Below, piece by piece: positions 1 to 4,956 of a stretch of DNA of 5,607 bases. The DNA comes from Candidatus Competibacteraceae bacterium (GTDB lineage Bacteria; Pseudomonadota; Gammaproteobacteria; Competibacterales; Competibacteraceae), in assembly GCA_020445045.1 (NCBI GenBank), contig JAGRHI010000362.1, positions 1 through 5,607 of the forward strand, given 5' to 3'. The position numbers were made by a program, and so were the translations under genes. The stretch's first letter is position 1, and each line of letters opens with the position of its first letter. The notes below the pieces were generated by a model, which was not told the DNA's origin, ran no database searches, and worked only from the letters and a program-made list of their open reading frames with translations.

Positions 1-754
1 TGACGTCGAGCAGGTCGACGCGCAACAGGTCGCTATCGAGGTTGGCGACCAGATCCCGCACACCGCGCCAGGTCGCCTCCAGGGCCTGGAACGCTGGCTG
101 GTGCAGAATCGCCCGCAATTGTTCGCCGATCGCCGCGTCCACCGCCTCGATCCAGGCTTCCTGGCGTGGATCGGACCGCACGATATGCGGTTGAACCACC
201 GCTTGCAGCAGGGTGTTGATGGCCGCCGTTCCCACATCGGCCGCCGGTCGCGTCGACGGTGGCTCGGGTGTCTTGCCCAGCAGGCGTTCGAGCAGGGCGG
301 AGTCGTCTTCCGTGGCGGCCGGTTCCGGTTTGGCGGGTTCCTGGAGCGGCGCGGGGCTCAATTCGGCGACGGCTTGAGCGAAGCTGGCCGGATTGAGCAG
401 GCGGGCGCGGCTGCGGCGCAGGGACTGGAACAGCTCCAGCCGCTGGTAAAGCGCATCGGGATGAAAGTCGTCGAGCTGGGCGAAGCCGATCGTCAGCGCC
501 GCCCCGCCGGTCCCGCCGTTCAACGTCAGTCGCAACTTCGGCGCCAGCCGGGCCATGACCGCGTCGAGGTTGTCGGCGTTGGCCGCCAACAGCGGTCGGC
601 TGCTCAGCTCCAGCAGGGCGGAAGGGCTCTCTCGCCGCGACCGTCCGCTGAAGTCGGCCATGACCAGCACGCGCAGCGGGGTATCGGGATCGCGGCGGTG
701 GGGCCGCGAATCGGAACGGGGCAGTTCGAATTGAAATTCCATTCGGCCTGGCAT
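1..754 (-). CDS. T6SS contractile sheath protein, TssB-TssC fusion (C-terminus beyond window)
   Basis: Structural protein of the T6SS contractile sheath, which surrounds the Hcp tube in the cytoplasm and propels it on contraction. Reading the minus strand from ATG 754 gives about 251 codons without a stop, running off position 1. Residues ~25-125 look like TssB/VipA: PLRVLVMADFSGR, then NLDAVMARLAPKL, then FAQLDDFHPDAL. Residues ~130-170 are a Pro/Glu/Ala linker containing LLERLLGKT, which resembles the ClpV-binding helix at the TssC N-terminus (LLDEIMAQT in VipB, from memory). Residues ~172-251 match the start of TssC, including HQPAFQALEATWRGVRDLV. ATG 754 is the first start after an in-frame stop (788-790) and has GGAG 10 nt upstream; ATG 742 is less likely. 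In standard systems TssB and TssC are separate genes, so the fusion is unusual. It is divergent from vgrG, so it may belong to a T6SS cluster continuing to the left. The family call is firm; the fused architecture is read directly, but the full TssC part is unseen. Confidence 0.9.
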   Translation of the reverse strand, partial: MPGRMEFQFELPRSDSRPHRRDPDTPLRVLVMADFSGRSRRESPSALLELSSRPLLAANADNLDAVMARLAPKLRLTLNGGTGGAALTIGFAQLDDFHPDALYQRLELFQSLRRSRARLLNPASFAQAVAELSPAPLQEPAKPEPAATEDDSALLERLLGKTPEPPSTRPAADVGTAAINTLLQAVVQPHIVRSDPRQEAWIEAVDAAIGEQLRAILHQPAFQALEATWRGVRDLVANLDSDLLRVDLLDV

Positions 755-764
755 GGCGCGGGCT

Positions 765-768
765 CTCC
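765..768 (-). promoter_or_regulatory. Ribosome-binding site of the sheath-fusion gene
   Basis: On the minus strand GGAG lies 10 nt before ATG 754, slightly long but usable spacing. It supports 754 over the in-frame ATG at 742, for which the spacing would be 22 nt. Confidence 0.5.
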
Positions 769-816
769 GGAGCGATGACTGATACCGCTAAGTCTAATGC
801 GGTTTTGGTGGCTTTG

Positions 817-841
817 GCGATGGGTGGCCCACCGCTTTTTT
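817..841 (+). terminator. Terminator-like hairpin with T-run in the divergent intergenic region
   Basis: On the plus strand GCGATGGG (817-824) pairs with CCCACCGC (828-835) with one A/C mismatch and a TGG loop, followed by six T (836-841). This is the form of a weak rho-independent terminator. No plus-strand gene lies upstream in the window: the DNA to the left is antisense to the sheath gene. It may stop antisense or read-through transcription before the vgrG promoter, end a short RNA, or be a relic. A weaker hairpin (CCGC 785-788 with GCGG 799-802, then TTTT) sits just before it. Confidence 0.4.
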
Positions 842-854
842 GCCCCGGTTTTGC

Positions 855-863
855 TGCTACACT
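855..863 (+). promoter_or_regulatory. Possible extended -10 promoter for the vgrG operon
   Basis: TGCTACACT fits an extended -10 element (TGN followed by TACACT, four of six matches to TATAAT). The -35 position at 16-17 nt spacing falls in the T-run and is poor, which an extended -10 can tolerate. Transcription would begin near 870, giving a leader of about 40 nt. This is the best sigma70-like site seen in 755-908; no convincing sigma54 site or minus-strand promoter was found there. Confidence 0.35.
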
Positions 864-873
864 CAACGATGGG

Positions 874-888
874 GCTGCGTCGCGCAGC
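874..888 (+). promoter_or_regulatory. Leader hairpin upstream of vgrG
   Basis: GCTGCG (874-879) and CGCAGC (883-888) form a perfect 6-bp stem with a TCG loop, between the candidate promoter and the vgrG ribosome-binding site (896-900). No T-run follows, so it is not a terminator. It could stabilise the mRNA or be chance in GC-rich DNA. Confidence 0.25.
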
Positions 889-895
889 AGGCTTG

Positions 896-900
896 TGGAG
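896..900 (+). promoter_or_regulatory. vgrG ribosome-binding site
   Basis: TGGAG ends 8 nt before ATG 909, ideal spacing. It fixes the vgrG start at 909 rather than at the upstream TTG 840, which would add 23 residues unlike VgrG N-termini, or the internal ATG 936. Confidence 0.6.
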
Positions 901-908
901 TTGAGGGT

Positions 909-3266
909 ATGGCTACCGCCACGCAAAAACACCGGATGATCGCTGTCAACAGCGTCCTGGGCGAGGATGCGCTGTTGTTGGGACGCATGACCGTCACCGA
1001 GCACATGGGCCGGCTGTTCGAGTGCGAGTTGGAACTGTTCAGCGAGAAAACCGACATCAAGCTGGCGGACGTGCTGGGCACCAACATGACGGTCCGCCTG
1101 GAACTGCCCTACCAGCAAGGCACCCGCTACTTCAATGGCCTAGTGACCCGCTTCAGCTATGTCGGCACTCGGGGCCTGCGCTACGGGGCCTATCGCGCCA
1201 CGCTCAGTCCCTGGCTGTGGTTTCTGACCCGCACCGCCGATTGCCGGATCTTCCAGAACAAGAAAGTGCCCGACATCATCAAGGACGTGTTCCGGGAGCA
1301 GGGCTTCACCGATTTCAAGGACGCCCTGAGCGGCAGTTACCGCGAGTGGGAGTACTGCGTGCAGTATCGGGAGACCGATTTCAATTTCGTCTGCCGGCTG
1401 ATGGAACAGGAGGGCATATACTGCTTTTTCAAGCACGAAAACGGCAAGCACCTGCTGGTGCTGGCCGACAACTACGGTTCCCACGAGAAGTTCCCGAAAT
1501 ACGAGACCGTGCCTTATTTCCCGCCGGATACCCACGACCATCGCGAGCGGGATCACTTGTACGAATGGCACGTCGTCCAGAACGTGCAACCGGGTGTCTA
1601 TGCCCTGAACGATTACGATTTCACCGCCCCGCGCAAGAACTTGCGCTCGGTGCTGAACAAGCCCAAGAACCACGCCCTGGCGAACATGGAGATCTACGAC
1701 TATCCGGGCGAGTATACCGACCCTGGCGATGGCAGCGGCTATTCCAAGATCCGGCTGGAGGAATTGCTGGCCCAGCACGAGGCCGCCCGGGGGGAGGGTA
1801 ACGTCGCCGGGCTGGCGGCCGGTTACCTGTTCAGCCTGGAGAATTGCCCGCGCGAGGATCAGAACCGCGAATATCTGATCGTATCCGCCGTGCATCAGAT
1901 CGAGTCGGACGAATTCGAGTCCTTCCTGGAAGGCGGGATTTCCGGCAAGCCGCACCGCAGCGAGATCACCGCCATCGAGGCCAAGCAGCAATATCGCGCG
2001 CCGCGTGTCACCCCCAAGCCGGTGGTGCAGGGGCCGCAAACCGCCACCGTGGTGGGGCCCAGCGGCGAGGAAATTTACACCGATCAATATGGGCGGGTGA
2101 AATGCCAGTTTCACTGGGACCGCTACGGTCAAGCCGACGAGAACAGCTCCTGCTGGATTCGCGTCTCGCAAATGTGGGCGGGCAAGCAATGGGGCGCGAT
2201 GAACATCCCGCGCATCGGCCAGGAAGTAATCGTGGATTTTCTGGAGGGCGATCCCGATCAGCCGATCATCACCGGCCGGGTCTACAACGGCATCAACATG
2301 CCACCTTACGGCCTGCCGGCCAAGGCCACCATGTCCACGCTCAAGAGCAATTCCAGCAAGGGCGGCAACGGTTTCAACGAGATCCGGCTGGAAGACGCCA
2401 AGGACAGCGAGCAGATGTTCATCCACGCTCAGCGCAACCAGGACATCCGAGTCAAGAAGGATACCTTCGAGTGGATCGGCAACGAACGGCATCTGATCGT
2501 CAAGGCCGACCAACTGGAAAAAGTGGAGGGCAATCAACATCTGACCGTCAACGGCGACCAGAAGGCCAAGGTCGATGGCACCGCCTCGCTGAAAATCGGT
2601 GGCGATCAGAAGGAGGAAATTTCCGGTGACCAGCACCTCAAGGTCGGCAGCCGGCAAAATATCAAGGCGGGTGGCACGATCTCGGTCGATGCCGGCATGG
2701 ACTTGCAGCAGAAGGCCGGCATGAAGTGCGCCGTGGAGGCCGGCATGGAAGTGCATATCAAGGGCGGCATGACCGTGGTGATCGAAGCCGGGGTGTCGCT
2801 GACCATCAAGGTCGGCGGCAACTTCGTCAACATCAATCCAGCGGGTGTGTTCATTCAAGGCACCTTGGTCATGCTCAACAGCGGTGGCGCGGCCGGTTCC
2901 GGCTCCGGCTGCTCGCCGGCCGCGCCGTCGCCGCCAGCGCCACCGACGGCACCTCAGGAAGCGGCCACCGCCGAATCTGGTCAGGTCAGCGATACCCAGG
3001 CCGGACCCCAGGCCCAGCAGCAAAGCCAAAGTCTGGATTCGGCCAGCGTCGATAACATCGAACTGCTGGACGACGGGCTGCCGACCGGGAGCGGAACCTC
3101 GGCCGCGCCGCCGCCGGCCGCCACCAATAATCCGCCGCCGCCATCGCCGCAAGCCCAGCAGCAAGCCGCGCAAGCCCAGACAGCCCAGAACGCCAGCGAT
3201 AGCGGCAAGCCGGCTTACCAGCCGCCGCCCGCCCCACCGCGGGGAGGGAGAACCACCAATGATTGA
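909..3266 (+). CDS. vgrG: T6SS spike protein VgrG (TssI) with extended Pro/Gln/Ala-rich tail
   Basis: VgrG trimers cap the Hcp tube as the membrane-puncturing spike and carry effectors. From ATG 909 the protein has 785 residues. Residues ~8-370 form the gp27-like hub (GEDALLLGRMTVTE near the start; EWEYCVQYRETDFNFVCRL in the middle). Residues ~378-467 are the gp5-like OB-fold with EIYTDQYGRVKCQFHWD, SCWIRVSQMWAG and IPRIGQEVIVDFLEGDPDQP. Residues ~470-657 are the gp5-type beta-helix, including GNQHLTVNGDQ repeats and six octapeptide units at 595-642. Residues ~658-785 are a low-complexity tail rich in Pro, Gln, Ala and Ser, likely disordered. Many VgrGs end near the GGAAGSGSG segment or shortly after, so this tail is an extension of roughly 100 residues with no recognisable toxin domain. 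An adaptor gene follows, suggesting non-covalent cargo. The identity is secure; the tail's role is unknown. Confidence 0.97.
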   Translation: MATATQKHRMIAVNSVLGEDALLLGRMTVTEHMGRLFECELELFSEKTDIKLADVLGTNMTVRLELPYQQGTRYFNGLVTRFSYVGTRGLRYGAYRATLSPWLWFLTRTADCRIFQNKKVPDIIKDVFREQGFTDFKDALSGSYREWEYCVQYRETDFNFVCRLMEQEGIYCFFKHENGKHLLVLADNYGSHEKFPKYETVPYFPPDTHDHRERDHLYEWHVVQNVQPGVYALNDYDFTAPRKNLRSVLNKPKNHALANMEIYDYPGEYTDPGDGSGYSKIRLEELLAQHEAARGEGNVAGLAAGYLFSLENCPREDQNREYLIVSAVHQIESDEFESFLEGGISGKPHRSEITAIEAKQQYRAPRVTPKPVVQGPQTATVVGPSGEEIYTDQYGRVKCQFHWDRYGQADENSSCWIRVSQMWAGKQWGAMNIPRIGQEVIVDFLEGDPDQPIITGRVYNGINMPPYGLPAKATMSTLKSNSSKGGNGFNEIRLEDAKDSEQMFIHAQRNQDIRVKKDTFEWIGNERHLIVKADQLEKVEGNQHLTVNGDQKAKVDGTASLKIGGDQKEEISGDQHLKVGSRQNIKAGGTISVDAGMDLQQKAGMKCAVEAGMEVHIKGGMTVVIEAGVSLTIKVGGNFVNINPAGVFIQGTLVMLNSGGAAGSGSGCSPAAPSPPAPPTAPQEAATAESGQVSDTQAGPQAQQQSQSLDSASVDNIELLDDGLPTGSGTSAAPPPAATNNPPPPSPQAQQQAAQAQTAQNASDSGKPAYQPPPAPPRGGRTTND
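2691..2834 (+). repeat. Six tandem 24-nt units coding octapeptide repeats in VgrG
   Basis: Six consecutive 24-nt units encode AGMDLQQK, AGMKCAVE, AGMEVHIK, GGMTVVIE, AGVSLTIK and VGGNFVNI (VgrG residues 595-642). The first three begin with identical GCCGGCATG. Octads of this type build the triple-stranded beta-helix needle of gp5/VgrG, so this is a structural repeat of the protein rather than a mobile or regulatory repeat. Confidence 0.85.
3243..3250 (+). promoter_or_regulatory. Strong Shine-Dalgarno-like site at the end of vgrG
   Basis: A purine-rich GGAGGGAG stretch lies inside the last codons of vgrG (Arg-Gly-Gly-Arg). It ends 8 nt before ATG 3259, which opens a 31-codon frame overlapping the vgrG stop. 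It is a better Shine-Dalgarno match than those before vgrG or the adaptor gene. It could also be a coincidence of Gly/Arg codons. Confidence 0.35.
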
Positions 3267-3354
3267 TGAAAGGGTCTCGCTGGCCGGCTGCTTGACGCAG
3301 CCGTCGTCGCATCCAGAGACGCGTGTCCGCCATCGGATGGACCGGCACGGCTGA
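3259..3354 (+). CDS. Possible 31-codon leader ORF between vgrG and the DUF4123 gene
   Basis: ATG 3259 opens a 31-codon frame that overlaps the vgrG stop (TGA 3264-3266) by 8 nt and ends at TGA 3352-3354, 21 nt before the DUF4123 gene and in the same frame. It has a strong Shine-Dalgarno-like site 8 nt upstream. The peptide (MIDERVSLAGCLTQPSSH at its start) is basic, with no signal peptide, membrane segment or recognisable family. Its stop lies in the loop of a hairpin that would hide the next gene's ribosome-binding site, so translation of the ORF rather than its product may matter. Alternatives are chance or a decayed N-terminal extension of the next gene. Existence as an expressed ORF is uncertain. 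Confidence 0.3.
   Translation: MIDERVSLAGCLTQPSSHPETRVRHRMDRHG
3285..3303 (+). promoter_or_regulatory. Perfect 7-bp stem-loop in the vgrG-DUF4123 gap
   Basis: CGGCTGC (3285-3291) and GCAGCCG (3297-3303) pair perfectly around a TTGAC loop. No T-run follows, so it is not a standard terminator. It could be an mRNA-processing or stability element that sets the ratio of VgrG to adaptor, or chance. Confidence 0.3.
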
Positions 3355-3364
3355 TGGCCGCCGG
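3342..3364 (+). promoter_or_regulatory. Hairpin that could mask the DUF4123 ribosome-binding site
   Basis: CCGG (3342-3345) and CGGC (3348-3351) can pair with CCGG (3361-3364) and GCCG (3357-3360), leaving a CA bulge and a TGATG loop. The 3' arm overlaps the first two bases of the GGAG ribosome-binding site (3363-3366), 9 nt before ATG 3376. The stop codon of the 31-codon ORF (3352-3354) is in the loop. The pairing is visible; regulation is inferred. Confidence 0.3.
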
Positions 3365-3375
3365 AGACAGCGCGC

Positions 3376-3957
3376 ATGGCTGACCAGAATCCGTTCGATA
3401 TCTTGATCCGGCATCTGTTCGTCGATCCCGGCGCCCGAGTCTATGCGGTGCTGGACGGCGCCGCCATCCCCGATCTGTCACAGGCGTTACGGGAGCACCG
3501 GATGGACGCGGTCTGCCTGTATCGCGGCGAGCTGATCCCCGAACTGGCCCAGGTGGCGCCGTATCAGGTCACCCTGGAACGAGAATCTCCCTTTACGGCT
3601 TGGCTGCTCCGGCGGGGTTGGGGGCGGCACTGGGGTATTTTCGTCCTCAGCTCGGCGGAATGGCGGCCGATGCGCGAGCATTTGTGCAGTCTGACCATGG
3701 CTTACGATCCCGACTACCAGCCGCTGTATTTCCGCTACTACGATCCTCGGGTGTTGCGCATCTATCTGCCGACCTGCGACGCTGACGAGTTGCGGACGCT
3801 GTTCGGCCCGATTTCCCGCCTGCTGTGCGAGGACGAGGAGGGCAAGCTGCTGAAGTTCTGGATCGCCGGCGGTCAGCTCGGTAGCGAGCGGATCGAACTG
3901 GAGTCGCCGGCGCGACCTTCGGCGGGTGGGCCGAGCCAGGGCGCGGAGAAGGGGTAA
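3376..3957 (+). CDS. DUF4123-family T6SS adaptor/chaperone (Tap/TEC type)
   Basis: DUF4123 proteins are cytoplasmic adaptors, encoded next to vgrG, that bind an effector and deliver it to its VgrG; they are not themselves secreted. This 193-residue protein has a typical length. Family hallmarks are visible: ARVYAVLDGA (20-29), LAQVAPYQVTL (58-68), FTAWLLRRGWGRHWGIFV (73-90), YFRYYDPRVLRIYLPTC (118-134) and the LFGPI segment (142-146). A basic, Gly/Pro-rich tail follows residue ~176. ATG 3376 has GGAG 9 nt upstream and starts just before the conserved domain; an in-frame stop at 3352-3354 excludes a longer form. It lies 109 nt after vgrG, and the next gene starts 3 nt after its stop, so it is probably translationally coupled to that gene, its likely partner. 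Confidence 0.95.
   Translation: MADQNPFDILIRHLFVDPGARVYAVLDGAAIPDLSQALREHRMDAVCLYRGELIPELAQVAPYQVTLERESPFTAWLLRRGWGRHWGIFVLSSAEWRPMREHLCSLTMAYDPDYQPLYFRYYDPRVLRIYLPTCDADELRTLFGPISRLLCEDEEGKLLKFWIAGGQLGSERIELESPARPSAGGPSQGAEKG
3945..3954 (+). promoter_or_regulatory. Ribosome-binding site of the duplicated-domain gene
   Basis: GGAGAAGGGG lies in the last codons of the DUF4123 gene and ends 6 nt before ATG 3961. It supports that start and tight coupling of the two genes. Confidence 0.5.
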
Positions 3958-3960
3958 GCG

Positions 3961-4956
3961 ATGCTGGTGATACGCAAGTCGCAGGTGAAGGTTTTCGAGC
4001 AGGTCGCGGCGCAACGCTTCGAAGCCGGCCTGCTGGATCATCTGCGAACCTTTTTTCCAGAACAGGCCGCCGCGTTGGGTACCGCCCAGTTGGGCAAGGT
4101 CGTGCGATACGGCTTGCAGCGAGCCGAAAGCCGGGGCTTGCGGACCGAACGCGGCCTGTACCTGTACCTCGCCCTGATGTTCATGCTGGGCAGCGCGTTC
4201 GACGAGGACCCGCAACTCGCCTGGATGCCGCCGCTGCAACCGCCCGCGCCGCCGCCCGCCGAGGAACCGCAACCAGCGGCGCCGTCAACCGAGCCAACCG
4301 AGGCGGTTCCGACTCCGGCCGCCGTGCCGCCACCCGAGGAAACCGAGCCCGCGCCACCGCCGGAAACGCCCGACACCCGCATCGTGCCGTTGTATGAGCA
4401 AGCGATGGCGTTTCTGGATCGGACGGCGGGGCCGGACAACGAGTTTTTGCGGCACACGCTGAGCGTGCTGCGCCAACCGGGGGTATTCGAGGGGCTACCG
4501 GCCGCGCCCAGTTTCGGCCATCGCGTGTTGTTACTGCTGCAAACGCTGGCCCCGGAGAAGTACAAGGCGCTCGGCGAAGGGGCGTTGCGCGCTTTGGTGC
4601 GCTCCGGTTACGAAGCCGCCAAGTATCACGGCGTCACCACCGAATCCGGCATGATGAATTACCTGGCCTTGGCCTTCGTGTTGGGCAGTGGTTTCGATCG
4701 AGATCCCCTCTATCCCTGGGCGGCGGCGGTACTGACCGATCCGGCGTTGGCCGATCCGGCGCAAAGGGGGGCAGCCCTGCGGGAAACGGCTTTGAAGGCT
4801 CTGGAAAAATGTTTGCCCGCTGGTTCTCGCCGGGCCGAGCAGAGCGCCGTCGCTCTGGCCAAGCCAGCCAAATCCTACCGGCGGATCGTCGAGGAAGTGC
4901 CTGATGGGTTCTCGCCGCCCGTCACACCAGCACCTCCACGCACGGCGGATGGCTGA
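3961..4956 (+). CDS. VgrG/DUF4123-associated protein with a duplicated ~50-residue domain
   Basis: 331 residues. It resembles uncharacterised proteins that recur downstream of DUF4123 genes, recalled by the N-terminal MLVIRKSQVKVF and the LGSxFDxDPxxxW signature; its biochemical role is not known to me. The layout is: copy one (residues ~12-92), a Pro/Ala/Glu linker (~89-138), a helical stretch (~140-185), copy two (~186-258) and a basic, Pro-containing tail. Residues 38-88 align without gaps to 203-253 at 25 of 51 identical positions. There is no signal peptide, clear membrane segment or catalytic motif. ATG 3961 has a good ribosome-binding site 6 nt upstream. By position it is the likely client of the DUF4123 adaptor, either a T6SS effector or a second adaptor. 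No immunity gene follows: the next gene is convergent and metabolic. The CDS is well supported; the function is not. Confidence 0.85.
   Translation: MLVIRKSQVKVFEQVAAQRFEAGLLDHLRTFFPEQAAALGTAQLGKVVRYGLQRAESRGLRTERGLYLYLALMFMLGSAFDEDPQLAWMPPLQPPAPPPAEEPQPAAPSTEPTEAVPTPAAVPPPEETEPAPPPETPDTRIVPLYEQAMAFLDRTAGPDNEFLRHTLSVLRQPGVFEGLPAAPSFGHRVLLLLQTLAPEKYKALGEGALRALVRSGYEAAKYHGVTTESGMMNYLALAFVLGSGFDRDPLYPWAAAVLTDPALADPAQRGAALRETALKALEKCLPAGSRRAEQSAVALAKPAKSYRRIVEEVPDGFSPPVTPAPPRTADG
4072..4224 (+). repeat. First copy of the duplicated domain core
   Basis: Encodes residues 38-88 of the 331-residue protein, ending in LGSAFDEDPQLAW. It aligns without gaps to residues 203-253, sharing TE at 62-63/227-228, YLAL at 69-72/234-237 and LGSxFDxDPxxxW at 76-88/241-253. 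Confidence 0.85.
4567..4719 (+). repeat. Second copy of the duplicated domain core
   Basis: Encodes residues 203-253, ending in LGSGFDRDPLYPW. About half the positions match the first copy. The divergence at both protein and DNA level suggests an old duplication rather than a recent one. Confidence 0.85.

Noticed and set aside
101..778. Plus-strand open frame of 225 codons
   Set aside because: It is the codon-aligned antisense of the sheath fusion gene, Arg/Gly/Gln-rich, with no family resemblance; the minus-strand frame has clear TssB/TssC signatures.
823..833. GGTGG-C-CCACC palindrome as a regulator operator
   Set aside because: It is better explained as part of the terminator-like stem 817-835, and the arms are only 5 bp.
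840..908. Upstream TTG start for vgrG adding 23 residues
   Set aside because: No ribosome-binding site at proper spacing, the added residues do not look like a VgrG N-terminus, and ATG 909 has TGGAG 8 nt upstream.
755..908. Sigma54 promoter, expected in some T6SS operons
   Set aside because: No GG/GC pair at the required 10-nt spacing with the flanking consensus was found in this region.
33..1118. Minus-strand open frame of 361 codons spanning the sheath gene and the vgrG start
   Set aside because: Out-of-frame shadow in GC-rich DNA; its sequence is Arg/Ala/Pro-rich and it crosses the divergent intergenic region.
1140..3377. Minus-strand open frame of 745 codons opposite vgrG
   Set aside because: Striking length, but it lies opposite the unmistakable vgrG coding sequence and has a biased composition with no recognisable domain; GC-rich codon bias explains the lack of stops.
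4038..4565. Minus-strand Gly/Ser-rich frame of 175 codons
   Set aside because: Mirror of the Pro/Ala linker codons of the duplicated-domain gene; no start signal or family match.
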